This document shows, piece by piece, positions 47,080 through 61,757 of a stretch of DNA of 64,000 bases. Below the pieces are notes generated by a model that was given only the letters and a program-made list of their open reading frames with translations, searched no databases and was not told the DNA's origin. The position numbers and the translations under genes are program-made. Source of the DNA: Pampus argenteus (Eukaryota > Chordata > Actinopteri > Scombriformes > Stromateidae). The first letter of the stretch is position 1; each line of letters begins with the position of its first letter. The DNA lies in assembly GCA_036937835.1 (NCBI GenBank), contig CM072878.1, positions 8,358,501 through 8,422,500 of the forward strand. Direction: 5' to 3'.

Positions 47080-50000
47080 CAATAAATAGAGCTAAACATC
47101 CATCCTTTTAGAGAAGACAGGATCAAATCCTTCATGCATGAGTCACCTTCTGTTTGATATTATTTATGCGTATTATTTATTCATAACCCTAATCTTGACT
47201 TGATTTATTTAACCATATGTTATAATGGTCAGGCAGTATCAACACTTCTGAAAGTTTGAAAAGTTAGAGCATCACCAAAGTCATTAATTTATTATAGATA
47301 AATCCTCTGGGGGGATCCCGAATGTCTGCAGAAAATTTCATTCCATCTCAATCCATCTCATAATTGTTGTAGATATATTTTGCTTTGTACCAGCCTTGTG
47401 TTTTTTTTTTATTGTTTTTTTTTAGTGTAAGCAAAGAAAACTCAGCTTCTGGAAAATGATGACATAATCCTGGCCTGAGGCTGTGTGACATTAAACATAA
47501 GAAAACATGTTTTTTCTCTAAGATCTTTATTTTATTATATTTTATTTTTTTCCCCACACGATATCACGATAGAGGTGTTGTTATTAAGTTGTATTAGTAT
47601 TTATTTTGTCAATCATGATGGTGATTTGATCAACATCTCCGTGCAGCATCACTGGAATGACTATTTGACTTGAGGTAACATTTGTGAGACACTTTTAGAT
47701 GGTTGCTATTTCTTTGTGTGTGTGTGTGTGTGTGTGCACGTGTGTGTGTTTCTCAGAGTGGTTTGGTGGCCAGAGCAGCAGCTGAATTAGCAGCACATCA
47801 ATCTTTCATGATTGTTGTTCTAAAGTTGCTGTTATCGCTGCCTTCCTCTCTTTTAGGCCACTACTTCAGCCACCGCTCGCATACACAGACACACATCCAA
47901 GTGCTCCGGCTCAGATTTAAAAAGAGAGACGCTGTTGTCCAACTTTAAATAGCCACTCCATCACTTTTAGTGTCTGGCTCAAACTGGGGTCTGTGTGTGT
48001 TTTTACACGTCTATGTGTTTTAGAGCAAGTAATTTGGAGTGGCAGGCCGACTGCTGACTATACAGCATTTACAACAACAACAACAACAACACACATTTTC
48101 ATCCTCTTTGATTTTTGAACATATTTGATCATATTCTGTTCACACATCTTTTCCCATATCCAACCATCATACACCATTTAGCTGGTGAATAAGTCTTATC
48201 CAACTCATTTTCATTTCAATTCCTTTTTTTTCTGTTCTTCCTGCGCCGCCCTCTATTTGACCTCAGCAACAGACAGATGCAATTATTTTTGAAAAATCTA
48301 ATCTTTAAAAAAGTATTAGGGAAAATGTGTGTATGTTTTTTTTTTTTTTTGTAACAGTGAGAGTTTGTGTGCATGAATAATATGTTTTGTGCGCGTGTGT
48401 TAATATAAAGGTGTATGTATCTGGCTCCTGCGGTGTGCTTTTTACAGCCACCCACCCAGCAATACGAGTCCCTGGTTCTTCCAAATTGATTTTTTTTTCA
48501 CTACTGCAATGAATCCATTGCTGCTGCAATAGGCTGTAATATGGGCCATATTCATAATTAAGAATGGGGAGGATGGATCACTCGCACTCATTTACACTTT
48601 ACACACCCATGCAGAGAGAGAAAGATCGACAGAGAGAGGGACAGGTGGGGGCATATTCATAAGCTGTAATAGGAATGGATCATATCACGGTTTTGATAAC
48701 ATTTGGTGTACTAGTATTTTAAGAGACCGTTTAAAGCTCTGGTTAATGTAACAAAATTCATAGTAGATAAGACTAGTTGTAACAAAGGTGTACATGACAA
48801 ATGGCTAGAATGCAACTTATTTGGCTGACTTGAGTCCAAATCTTGAAGGAATAGCTTCGACATTTTAGGAAAATAGGATAGTTAGATAAGAAGATTGGTA
48901 CCACTCGTATATCTGTCCATCCAGCCCGAAGCTGGAAGCAGCAGATGGTTACCCATTAGCTTAGCATCAAAACTGTATATATCTTATGTTGTCTAAAAAA
49001 TTGTATATTTTGTTTAGTGTAAAATTGATGTAAAATTGACCAAACTGATAGTGATCATCTAAATCTCAGTAAGAAAAATAACAATGTATTTATTTATTTA
49101 TTATTATTTATTGAAAAATATATTTACTTATTTCTCTTAAGTGTTTACAGGTCTACTAACAATGCACCAGTGCCCCTCTGACACTCACAGCATTTATCAC
49201 AGAGACAATATTTTATTGGTACTAATTAACAATGTTATTCCATTTTTATTAGATTATTAGATGCAGTTTAAGAATGCGTTTATTTTTATTAGCGTAGTCA
49301 TTGTCTCAAATCATAATTACTACATTGGTTGCACAGTACATCCATTCTGAAAAAAAAAAAAAAAAGTCAACACATGTCAAAATTTCATTTTTCTCTATAA
49401 AACTAAAATTGATTTAATTTTTAATTTTTTTTTTTTTTTTGCTGACTACTTTATTTACCATTTACCAACAAGTTCACCAAATTAAATGACCACATAGATA
49501 ATTTGTACCTGCACTCCAGAACGACTCATAGAAGTGTACTATGCTGTCGTTAAGCTCTGAACAGGTTTAGGCTCAAAAAACAGTTGGTTGGGGTTAGATC
49601 ATGGTTTGGTTTAAAATGATCAATAAATACAGTAAAAATGTCCAGTTTAACAACAGTAAAATGCCTGATGTGACGCTTAAAATGTCTCGACCGGTGCTCT
49701 CCTGCTGCTTGTGCAACTTTTCCCCACTTTCTGCCATCTAACTATCTATCCACCTCTCCCAATGAAGAAGGACTCATTTGGCCACTGAATTTGCAACCTG
49801 CAGTGTTGTTTTTGTGAGCAAAGCATCTCCTTTTCAGAGTTGTTGTTGTTTCTGCGTCTTACGGTACGGTACTTATGGAATAATTTGATGACCCGTTTTA
49901 ATCCTCTGCTTTGAAAAGGATGCATGGGGGGTGGGGGTGGTAGTGGGCAGGAGCCAGCTCGGAAGATGATTCTGTTAAGAATGTTAATGCAACATCCTTG

Positions 50001-51535
50001 TTTGACAAGATTTAGCATTAATATTTCAAACGGCGAGCTTTCAAAAGTGAAACGTTAAACGTAAAAGCCTTATTTCTTCAGGTTCTCTGAGCAGAGCGAC
50101 ATCGACATGGAAATCAAAAGGTCACGTTGGGTTTCTTGACAGATAATACACAGTGGAGAAACCAGTGATTGAGGGCTGTACTTTCTCTAAGAAAACATGA
50201 ACATGCGCACGTCCACTATCATCTGTATTGTTACAGTTTACTATGTATGGGAAGAGAAATATAAGTGATATAAGCGCATTTGATGTCTCTCTTTACCTAT
50301 TCCCTACCGCAAAGTAAGTAACCTATGTGTATGTACACTGTGGTGCTGGAAGTAGGCTCAAAGAGCTTGATGTTTCCTTTCTTTGCTATCATGAATATTT
50401 GATTCAGCTCACCGTCCCCTGAAGGTTCCATCAAAATGAAAGCTAAAATAACAGCACCAACAACTACAAAAGGAGCAACAGCAGCAGCAGCGACTAGGGG
50501 AACATGCAACCAATCATCTATCACCTGGCAGAGGTGATGTGTGTTATTTGTACATGTCTCAAGCATGAGAAATAGGAGGAAGAATGTAAAAGAAGTTGGA
50601 AAAAACTGCAGAATAGTTATTGTCAGGAACATATCTTACATCTTGAAATGTCAAATATGAAGGAAAAACACTGCACACGGTGATCCGGAGAAGTATCTGA
50701 TATCATGTAGACATAGATACAAATGACACAGAATATGAATGCATGCATTTTTTTTTTGTTCGTGTGTGTGACAGAGTGTGAATGCCATATGTAGACTCTT
50801 GAATGATTAGGTTTAGTTGCTTGTATATGTGCAGACATGCGTCTGTCTGTGTGTGTGTGTACGTGTGCGTTTGTGTGTATATGGCTTTCTTTGTGGGTTC
50901 ACTATCCTTAAAATAGAAACACCCAGAAAGCCCGATGCAGAGCATATTGTTGCAGGGTTGAGGACAAGAACGATTTCATGAGTGTGGAGAAAAAGTTTAG
51001 TGTGAAAGATGGAATGGGAGGAAATGCTGTAAAGATGGGAGGAATGGCGACTCCGAGACGGAAGGATACTTACATTTTATCATCATCAAGTTCACCAGCT
51101 GATCTGATTGTCAGTGCCATCCAGAACAGTTACAAATCATGGTTGGAATATTAATTCCATTTCCTGATCAAACATCTCTGTGTAGGGTTTGGTTAGGTTT
51201 AGACAATGACTTGGTTATGTTTAGGAAAAACATTGGTTTAGATTTAGATTACAGACTTTTGTCAACATGGTTACAATAATAGTTGAAACTTGATCAAAGA
51301 TAGGGAATGTGGTCAAAGTCATGGCCGGCGGAAACCAACACGGACGAGTAAATAGAAAACAAACAGCAGTCTTGTTGACCCATCTTCCTCCCTCTGGGGA
51401 ATTTGTCACTCTATAATTACATCATAATTGAATCATAATTACTATGGCTGCGACAGGTCTTTGTCAATTTCACATAAACATATGTTGATTTTGGAAAATT
51501 GCAGAAACAACAGATGCTTGTTGTTTATAATGTGT
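45549..51535. other. Gene-poor region downstream of the NLR relic, left part
   Basis: About 6 kb without a supportable gene apart from a possible lone exon at 50413-50524 (listed separately). GT/CA tracts lie at 46768-46802 and 47046-47079, and several homopolymer runs occur. In human, GRIN2A lies beyond ATF7IP2, so this may be grin2a flank or intron, but no ionotropic glutamate receptor exon was recognised. Confidence 0.4.
50413..50524 (-). other. Candidate orphan exon encoding one transmembrane helix
   Basis: On the minus strand an acceptor (CACCTCTGCCAG) is followed by 112 nt open in frame, then a consensus donor (GGGGACG/GTGAGC). The 37 codons read VIDDWLHVPL followed by a run of small and hydrophobic residues (AAAAVAPFVVVGAVILAFIL) and MEPSGD, an ideal single membrane span with an acidic stop. 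No neighbouring exon with fitting phase was found and I recognise no family, so a chance open frame over a GCT-repeat stretch is quite possible. Confidence 0.2.
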
Positions 51536-51680
51536 CTCATTTGGGGAAGGTCCTGCCCTGTTTCATCATCACAATGTCTCACAATACACAAAGCCATAGA
51601 ATAGTTCTCAGAGTTTGGCTTGCACAGAACTATGACCTCAACCCCATCCAACACATTTGAGATAACCTAGATGCTGGATA
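51536..51680 (+). mobile_element. Tc1-like transposase relic
   Basis: TTTGGGGAAGGTCCTGCCC, ACACAAAGCCATAGAATAG and TGACCTCAACCCCATCCAAC follow the 3' part of fish Tc1 transposase genes (the conserved PDLNPIEHLW region) with many changes and stops. The terminal inverted repeats were not found. Confidence 0.7.
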
Positions 51681-51976
51681 TATTTATATATGTATTTCAT
51701 ATTTGAACATCATCATCAAACATGCATCTCAATGCACTTTAGCCAGGTTGAGTCTGTGTGTGTGTGTGTGTAAATGTGTACTTATTGTGGTGTCCTACTT
51801 TTTGCTTTGCAGTATTTCAGGAGAAATAAGGAGCAAACTTTCCACGTTGTGTAAACACTCAGACACACAAAAATAATTTCTGTTCTAAATTCAGATTGGT
51901 GTCAGGACACATTTTCATTGATGCAATTAAAGCAACATCATCATCATATTTCTACAGGTCCCGCGGACAGGGAAAG

Positions 51977-51977
<1 letters not shown>

Positions 51978-52015
<38 letters not shown>

Positions 52016-52050
52016 CACACACACACACACGCACGCACACGCACGCACAC

Positions 52051-52135
<85 letters not shown>
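51978..52135. repeat. Long (CA)n tract with CG interruptions, about 158 bp
   Basis: The longest CA tract of the window; the left half has GCAC interruptions and the right half is about 37 perfect units. The CACACA- or CVCVCV-type open frames over it are artefacts. A second, shorter CA tract follows at 52250-52275. Confidence 0.97.
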
Positions 52136-52139
<4 letters not shown>

Positions 52140-55100
52140 GTCAGAGGAAAGATGGGTGTCACACACCATCATCATAGACAGGTCAGCATACAATGACACA
52201 GCCAAGATGGACACCACAGCCAGCAGGCCTGTTGTTACCTAACATACATGCACACACACACACACACACACACACGCTCACAAACAAATTAATGTGAGTG
52301 AAGAATAGACATCATGACCTGATGTAGGCTGGATTTTTCGTCTGATTCGCTGTCACATGCACTCCAGTTGTCATGACAACGGCTGCCCCTTCAGGACACC
52401 AGAAGCCTGAGCTCGGCATGTAACTGAGCTGTGACACTGATCGGGGAATTGGAAACTTTTCAGGCCTCCACATGGATTTCACTCTCTAAAATTAATTTGT
52501 AGCAACTGTTTTATTCTAATATACTTTATTTTTTGGCACATCTTTGCTTATAGGATGTGACTGTATAAGCTGTTATCTTCGCATGCCTATTGGACATTCC
52601 CAATTTCCAATTCCCACCCAAATCAAACAGTTTCTTTTTATTCCATTTAAATTGTCCTATATATACACATACATACACATAACTATATACATAGGAAGTG
52701 ATTTTGGACACCCGTTTAGTGGGAACAACATGATTATGAATTTCGCTTATTAAATTCTATGCATCAGATGTCAGGCAAACAGTGTTTTCAGGCATGCAAG
52801 ATGCATCAGAAATAAGGAGAAATATCTGGTCCGGGAAAATAAAAACTAACATGATAAGCGGAGAAAACAGTTTTTAAAATAAGAATGATGTCATTCGAGT
52901 TGAACTGACTTCAATTTAAACAGTCGGAAAACATCTAAGTTGGTTGCCGTAGCTCATTCTCTACTCATGTGGAGCTCTAAAGACTATCTGAACAGCAGAG
53001 CTATATTTCGACGTACTATTGTTTGACTTTTTGTGTCACATTTTGTCAGTTCATTTTGGCACCATATCTTTAGTATGTAGATAAATTATCAGACAACCTG
53101 TTGCCTTACAAGATACAGACAAAATCTATTATGTTTCGGGTACCTCTGTTAAGAATATGCTGCATCATTGCTAATTGTAAACATCTTATTTCACCTGAGC
53201 ATATGTGTGTGTTACTGCCTGTCTGTGTGTGTGTGAGAGAGAGAGTTTTACTTTATCTTATTCCTTTCCATTTTGCTGAATATAGCCCCATTAAATGGTG
53301 ATTCTGCTGCCTCAGTGTGTGATTCTCCAGTTTGGATAATGAAGCCACAAGAGACACACATTCAAAGTAGAATTAAATCATTTCACACACACTCTTTCTC
53401 TCTCTCTCTGTGTGTCTCTCTCTGTGTCTCTCTCTCATACACACTCACACACATAGGAGATTCGCAGTCTGCGATTAGAGTTAAATCACTTGACCTCTGA
53501 CCTCTCTCTGGACCAATGAAAACATCCTCAATACCCCGGTGCAGCACCCGACGACAGCCTATAAATAGCAGGCAATTTAGAACAAGAGAGGAAGGGGCAT
53601 CTCAAAGATTAATGACTCCTCTCTACATGCATTTTACAACTTTTTATTCTATCAGTCTTATCTCCTCTCTTTCCTCCCACCTGCTCCATTTTGCTATCTC
53701 GCTCACTCCGTTCATGCTCTTCCAGCAGTGTCTTACCACCTCTCTCTCTCTCTCCTATTGTCTTTGCATGTGTTAACTTTGTGTGCTTCTCTGTGCGTGT
53801 GTGTGTGTGTGATGGTCTCATGGTATAAATGCCTTTACTTTTCTCATAATTCTCTTCCTATTTTCTATACAGTATGTGTCTCTTCTCTTCACTGCAAGGT
53901 TGCGCTGCTGATGCTGATTGCAAGGACAAATAAGATGTGAATCATCTTCTGCGGTTCCTTCCACTGCACATTCCCTCATTGGATATTATTTTTTTTTTCT
54001 AAAATTTTCTTTTGCTAAGGCAAGGTTTTGCTTAGTGTGTAACCTGCTTTTTCCACATTCACACCTGGGAGCTGCACTTCACTGTTAATAACAAGCAGCT
54101 CAGCTGGAGCGGTTCAGAGCTAAGTGTTTCATTCGAAGGCACCTAAGCAACATGGGGCCAGGGAGGGAGAGGAGCAGATGCCCACGGCACACAATAGATT
54201 CAAACTGGCGACACTCCAGCAAGTTTTATTCGTATTTGCATCCACTGTTACAGTCTCAAAGGAATTAACAAAGCTCACATTATGAAAATAGTACATGAAA
54301 ACAAGCGTAGACCCTCAACTGAGAGCAAGGAAAAACTTCTTCGGGTAACACTTTGTCTGGAGGCTAATGAGGACAGTTTGAGCAGCCAGAAGCTGTTCGT
54401 TTCCTTGGAATTAGAATTTGCAACCTAATTCCTCAAACCATTTATTTACATGATTGGATGAGAGTGCGTAGTGGAGTATACATGGAGTGCTGATTTTACC
54501 TGAGAATCCTTTACTCACAATATTCAGTCATACGGTAGTCTTCTAATGAAGAGAAATATGTTTCTGCTGTGTGTGAAAATATGCAGAGGTGCAACTTTTA
54601 ACTTAGTAATCTGATTTTTGCTGAGCGAGAACTGAACACCATTTGGAACATGCATTCAATGCTTTGCACATGACAGTGATGGTTTTTGTATTTGTGCCAA
54701 CCTGTTCTCAAAACGGAGCATATTGTTCAAACCAATGCATTTGAACAATGAAGGGAAAACTGTAAGTAACCAACTAAGTCGAGTGATCCTCTTTTAGCTT
54801 GTGCATTATTCTTTGATAACAGCACGGCTTGCTATAGCTTATCCTTTATTCATAGAAGCAGTTCTTTAGTTTAATTACTTCATATTGTACTAATTTGTTG
54901 TTTTATTAAACCAGTTTCATGATGATGATGCATGATTAAATGTGTTAACTGCAGGCAATACAACCTTGAATATTATTATTTTTTTAGGTTTTGATCCTGT
55001 ATGCTATGGATTGGATCCTGTGGTGATGTTATATTCACTGACCATCCAGGTTTAAATAGTCTTTGATTAGGCAGCCAAAATGAAAACAACTCAGCAGAAA

Positions 55101-58100
55101 AGAAACCAAGCAAAACCAAAGGTGGCCTGCCTAAAGAGCCCTGGCTGCTCTGCAAATCCCAGACTCTTTAACCCTGCAAGGCCAGGCAGTGTGAAAGGTT
55201 AAGCGCAGTGCTAAAGACCTCTGAAATCTACAGTAACGGCGAGCATTTGAATGGATGAGGCTTGAACTGGTTTGTTAATCTCATTAAAGGGCGTGTTTCT
55301 AGCCAGATAATTCTGGTTTTATGGGCTGAGGTTGTCAGATATTTGCTCCTAAACATCTAACAAGACAAGAGTTTTGATATTTGGGCTCAAAACATAAAAA
55401 AAAAATGTAAGTTTGATTGTCCGGTAATTTTAATATCTATACCAAGAGGGATGATTCACATAACCAGGAATACCATGAAGAGAGATTGTTGTATGCTTTT
55501 AGTTTTCTGGTGCAGACAGTCTCAGGATGGAGGGATGGTAGGAGGGATGTCAGAGATGGTGGTTTTCTGTCACCTTTGGTTAGTGTAATGGGGGACCTTT
55601 TATGGTGCCCGTGTGTGTGTGTGTGTAGCTGTATCTGTGTGTGTGAATGCATATGAATGTGTCTGTGCAAGTGCACATGTACAGTAGTTACATGCACCTA
55701 TATTTGTGTGTGGACATACACCTACATTTGATAAGTGTGTGTGTGTGTGTGTGTGTGCATGTGTGTGTGCACGTGTGCATGTTTTTCTCTCCACATCTGC
55801 CTTCTGGCAATGGCTTCATTAAAGATTTCATTAACGTCAAACATCATTTGTGTCGTCAGATTAAACTAGCCCAAACACACACACACACACATACACACAC
55901 ACACACACACACTCCACCCACACATACAAACAAAGGAAAAACTGGGGTGACTTTCTCACAGTGGGATGACAAAAATTGCAGCTATGCCCTATAAATTACA
56001 GTATCACACACATCTGCACAAAGAGACAAACCAACAGTAATTGGGGAGATGTGAATAAATACAGACAATGCCACACACATTTTCATAAGGAGTAAAGAAA
56101 CAGACTTCAGCTGCATATTTACTGTAAATGTGTGTGTTACTATCTATGTATGCTTGCACATACATTTACCCATTGTGTGTGTGTTTGTGTTTGAACAGAA
56201 TGAACCTGACTGAGAGTTCGTGTGTACGAGAGAGAGATAGAAGAAAGAGAGAAAGAAATCAGAGGTGGACGGGTGGGGCAACCGAGATGGACGGAATTTC
56301 ACGGAAAATGCAGAGCGAAGGTAAAAAGTCAGAAAAGCAATAGAGAAGGTGAAGAAGAGAACTTATTAGCTGTACACGACTCATTATTTCATGGTTGGTA
56401 TTGCAGTACACAGTGTCTTTTAACGTATTTGAAATTTTAATATAATATTTAAATATTAACGAATGGCTACTCGTATGTGAAATCTTGGAGACTGATGATG
56501 AATGCTGAGACACAACAAATGTTCAAAGTAAAAATTACACTTCACTGACTCGCATGATCCAGACAGCAGGACCTCACATTCTGTTTGAGAGGAACAATAG
56601 TCAAAACCAATCAGATATGGATTATGTTACATGCGTGCAAAAATAAAAGTGTATGGGAAATTGTTGGATGGCTAGCAAATGCCAAACTTCATCCATAAAT
56701 GATTCAAATCTACAAGCAAGTCATTTAAATTGGCTCTGCTACAACCAGACAGGATACAAAGTGCTGAAGTGGCAGGAAGCCCTAATGAGGACGCTGGTGG
56801 CAAGTGTGTGTGTCCGTGTGTGTGTGTGAGAGAGAGAGAACATTCTTCCTACGAAGAGCCAAATTGCTAGAGCTTTCATCACTGAGATAGAGTACCGCCA
56901 CAGAGAACCGATGATTTGAATTTTGCAGGGACCTTGTCTTACTTTGAAAATTCTTAGAGGGAAGAGGCCTAGAAATGATATAAACTAAATGTATGTAAGG
57001 ACAGGGCAAGATGTCGGCTAATCAACAGATATGGAAGAAAGAAAGGAAAAGAGAGAGAGGAGTAAGGGTGGGATGCCAGTAGAGGAGGCTTATTGGATAG
57101 AAAAAAAAAGAAGTGAGTTTACACAATAAGTACATTACAGTTTCCAACTACGACTGGTGCTGCAATGCATACAGATAACAGGACGTTACTGTCCGTGCTC
57201 ACTGGACCTTCTCTTCCTCGCTCCATCTTTGTGTCAGGTGTCTATGAAGAGGTTAATTTTCCACTCTAGTAACAAGCTCAACTGATGACAGACCATCTCC
57301 CGGGGATTTTCTGCACCCTCCAGGCTTTATTTAGTATTTAAGCATTAGTGAAAAGTGCTGTGATTAGAGGGAAGTTGGGGTGGATTTGATTAAAGGGGAT
57401 GCGGAGTGGTCCTGACTCATAGGTTTGTTTCTTTTCTTTTTCTTTTTTTTTCTCTCCCCTTTACTGATTAATTGGGAAATTTCTCATCCTACTCCTGAGG
57501 CCATGGCAGAATGCAGTGTCAGAGTTTTTTTTTTCTTTTTTTTTTCTTTCTTCTTCATCTTTAAAACCACAACCCACAGAAGTGAGCTTTCTGAACCGTT
57601 TAGGTGTCTTAAATGTGGCTTTAATGCATTGTTGAACAGATGAATCGATATTGAAGAGTGTGGTTGGGAATGCAAGTTAAATCTACACACGAACCTAATT
57701 TCTGGGTTGTTGTGAGGAACGTCTGATACTTTGCCAGTAAAAGTAGTAAATGTCCAACTTTATTGTACAGTTATCACAAAGTTGGGTGTGAGCAGAATAA
57801 TAGTGATCCCTAAACTACTCATCATAGCAAAGTATGTTCGTTTTGGATTATACTGAAATTATGATATTATGTTTATACGGATGCCAAATTCAATGATGTG
57901 CGTAATCTTCCAGTATGAATGTAATTCCTTGGGATGCATTTCCTATTACAAATATCACTGCAAATAAAGTTGCCTCAAAATTACATATAATTACATTTGA
58001 GTGACAGGTTTCATCTAGTGGCCATAGTAAATAAACATAATGATAATTTTTTTTTTTTTTTAACTGTGATTTGTGACAGATTTGTTGCTGCTAATAAGGG

Positions 58101-61100
58101 TTTTTTTTCTGGTTAAATGATGTATTTGATCGTTTAATTTGGAGGACATGTTGGATGGTTCAATGTCAAGGTATAATTGAAGATCATTACTTCTGTCTTA
58201 AATGTTTGTCGTGCTAAACAAACGAGTAGCTAAATAATGAATAAAACACACATCTAAAGACAATCACCGTAAGCGTGCGGTTCAGACGGAGCTCCGTGAC
58301 CATGTTCAGCTCCAGTGTATTATCTCATGTCCATGTTATTTCCCTTTCCCCTCTCCGCATGTGTCTATATATTTCTAATGATTGTGAGAGAGAGGAGTTA
58401 AAAGGTCATGCATAGCAGAGCGCTGTGCAGCAGAGCCGACGCTCATTCTGACTATGTCTGAGCTGAACAGTCCATTAAGAGCCTTAAATATCAGAGGGCT
58501 AAGCCAACATTTTGAGAGCCATATTCATGTGCGAGTATGAATGAAATGACCTTTAACAGACGTAAACAAATCAGTGAGTCAATACGTGTCACAGAAGAAG
58601 CAGCATTAGAAATGTGTTGAAATGGACAAATGTTAACTCTGTTAAGGCTTTATACTGATGTTTGTGTGACATTTTGACAGTTGTTTTGTGCATTGGCTGC
58701 ATATATCTCTATATATCGCTGTAATCAAGTCACAGGAAGAAATATTATTGATAACTAAACAAGAAAAAGAGTGATTTCCTTCATACCGTCCTCTTATGTT
58801 GTGAGATATTTATTAGTGACCTCGCCATCGGTCCAAACAGCAACAGCCTCATAGGATCCAGTTGACTTGAATCAGCATTCATTAGATTAGAAAAAGCAGA
58901 CACACACACACACTTGTGGTGAATCATAACTGTCACTGACATGTTTTAAGTGTTAAAGTCTGCAGAGTGTGACAAGACACGAAGTAAATAAGTGATAAAA
59001 GCTCAAAATTGAACATTAGAAACCAAAGTAAACAGTAGATTTTCACAGACAGACGCAGAAACCCAAGACGGCCAATTAGAAGAAAAACACCAGAGAGGAA
59101 GAGAGGGGTAGTAAGAGAGAGGGAAATACAAGAGTCAGTAAGATAGAAAGAGGGGCTAAGTGTTGAATTTCTAATTGGTCTCATGTAGGGAGATGTGTAT
59201 GCGTGTGTGTGTGTGTGTGTGTGTGTGTGCCAGTTTGTATGTGCAACAGTAAAGGCAAGTAATTAGGTCTGAGAGAGACCCTCATTATAAAAGACTCTTA
59301 CAGCTGTTAATTAAAAGCTCTTCCACTCTCACTGTGTATCAACTTCAGTACAGTACTACAGATGCAGTACAGTGAGGGGAGTCCCTGATATTTCAAATAA
59401 AGCCATCTAACGTTTCTGTCATCGAAGACCACACACACACATTTCAATCAAATGGTGTGGGCGGTACTGTAGCAACATTTTCTGTAGCAGTTGGTGGAGC
59501 CCCCCTTTAACCACTTTGATTGGAATTTTCTGTAAAGTTACATTCATTGACGTTGTGGCCACTTGTGGGCACCGGAACGAGCTGGAAATACAGCACCGGC
59601 GTATTCCCACCTTACAAAGTTATTATTAGCATTAGTTTTGGCAGCAGGTCCTGCAAATTAAACAACAGAATATGTAGTCGGTCCCTTCACTCCAGAACAC
59701 AGAAGCATTTTCCGATCATGTAATTGGCAGTACTTCTGAAAGCGTTAGCACTAAGCACAGAGTCACTACTAAAAAATAAATATGTTTTATGATGTAATAT
59801 TGCTATGGTTAATGTCCGGTTTTGGGTGGGTTACAGTAAAATGACTACTTCCTTAAACAAACAGTGCTGACTCAAAGTCCAGTATTCTTCTGACCCATCT
59901 GACCACCCCAACCTCATCCCCACATGGACTTTATTTCTACATATTTATATCAACTATTTTCCTCCTTCCCCCCATTATGATTATTATGTCCATTATAGGG
60001 CTACTGTCAGCTTAATGTACAGTATATACTGTATATGTTGTTTTGGGGTGCTTGCATTCTTGGGAGGACATTCTCTCATTCTCTCAGAGTTAAATATCTA
60101 GCCACACTGTTTTTTTTTTTCTACAGGTCAGACATTCATTACAAATAGAGCATTTGAGCTGTTATATTAAAACCAAACATATTTTTTGGTGGACCTGTCT
60201 TGAACCTATAGACTGTAATATCTGCTATAGCTGCCAACCATTCCATGCTGCATGAATGCGCGCACACACAGTATTGACAACATGAAAATGTAAATACGTA
60301 GGGATATATTTATAGCCCTCTGTCCCTGTCCACTGGACACTAAGTGCTGTTGTTCCTGGACAGTGTGTCAGTAATGTCACTGTGATGTGTCATTTCTTTC
60401 CTACAGCAATGTCACAAAAACACACTCCTGTGTATTTATTGCAGTTGGCAGATAGTGAGATCCTGGTCTCTAAATTGCTCAAGCAGCTCGAACCATATAA
60501 AGTATTTTGTTCTGAAGCCCTGAAGCAATGCAGAATCCGGTGACTGTAGGATTGCTGCAGAAATCACAGTGCCGATCCAGTAAGAATGCTGGTTAATGCT
60601 GATTTTATGTAACAAATATTGTACAAAAGATCCTGTTGCTAACAATACCAAGACTTCTTATTGACGGGCAGTTATTTCATGAACAGTAGGCCTTTGATTT
60701 CATACGTCTAACTCTAGCTCTCTGTGGCTGTATATACACATACATACATTGTAAAGCAATGTGTCCATTAAGTCGCATGCCATAAGGAAACATTTTTCTT
60801 TTTTTGTCACTTATGATTTAAACGACTGCACCTATGTTAAATGTATGAGTATATACTGTATATACAATACACACATAAACACACTTATGCATTCCGCATG
60901 TACTCTGAGATTCACACACTTTGTCATTGCAGCCATTGCAGGGGAATGTGGCATAAGCACAGCCATTTGTAGAACACACTGACTGCAGTGTGTGTGTGTG
61001 TGTGTATCTGCACCTGTCAATAGGAGCATACGCTGAAGGCATGTGTGATTTAATGCGTGTATGCCTATAGACTGTAATACAGAAAAGCAACATGCACTAT

Positions 61101-61696
61101 GTGATGTTCTCACTTAATTATATATCAACATGTGCAAGTGCATTAGATATTCAGGTTAAGGCAAGGCCATGTGTAAATAGTTAACCAGTTTTTTTTCATG
61201 CAACAACTGCTTTTAAGTGATTTAGTGAATACACATAACGAAGGAAAGGAAAGGACAGGAGCTATAGGGAGAGAAAAGGAGGGAGATGAAGGACAGAAAG
61301 AAAGAAAGAACATCTAAAAAGGAACGCCAGGAGAAAGGTGGGGGAGAACAAAGGAAGGAAGAACTGTACAAACGACAAGAAAAAGGAATACACAAAAGGG
61401 CATGTGTGATGGATAGAAAAAGGAAAAAGGGATAGAATAAGAAAAAAGAAAGGGATGGACGAAGGAAGAAATAAGAACAAAAAGAAGGACAGAGGAGCAA
61501 GAATGGATATGAGTGACTGTAATTAGAGCAATATTTATGTTTTACAGTGACTGCACAGAGGGGAAGCAGCAATGACACACACACACACACACACACACAC
61601 ACAGCGGTCACTGAGCTACAACATATGTTCCCTCTTAACCTCTAACAGTCCCTTATGAACTCCCGGATGATACATTACAGAGTTCACTCGACCTTG

Positions 61697-61701
<5 letters not shown>

Positions 61702-61739
<38 letters not shown>

Positions 61740-61757
61740 GCGTGCGTGCGTGCGCGC
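61702..61757. repeat. (GT)n tract grading into alternating GC/GT
   Basis: About 17 GT units pass into GCGTGTGCGTGCGTGCGTGC, a fully alternating purine-pyrimidine stretch with Z-DNA potential. Confidence 0.93.

Noticed and set aside
51896..52217. Open frames of repeated TH or CV over the long CA tract
   Set aside because: Pure dinucleotide repeat translation on both strands.
53556..53570. TATAAATA motif taken as a promoter
   Set aside because: No coding exon, donor or CpG context follows; single TATA-like words are expected by chance in this AT-rich DNA.
61222..61611. 129-aa minus-strand open frame rich in S, F, L and P
   Set aside because: It is the translation of a purine-rich tract and a CA microsatellite; composition explains it.
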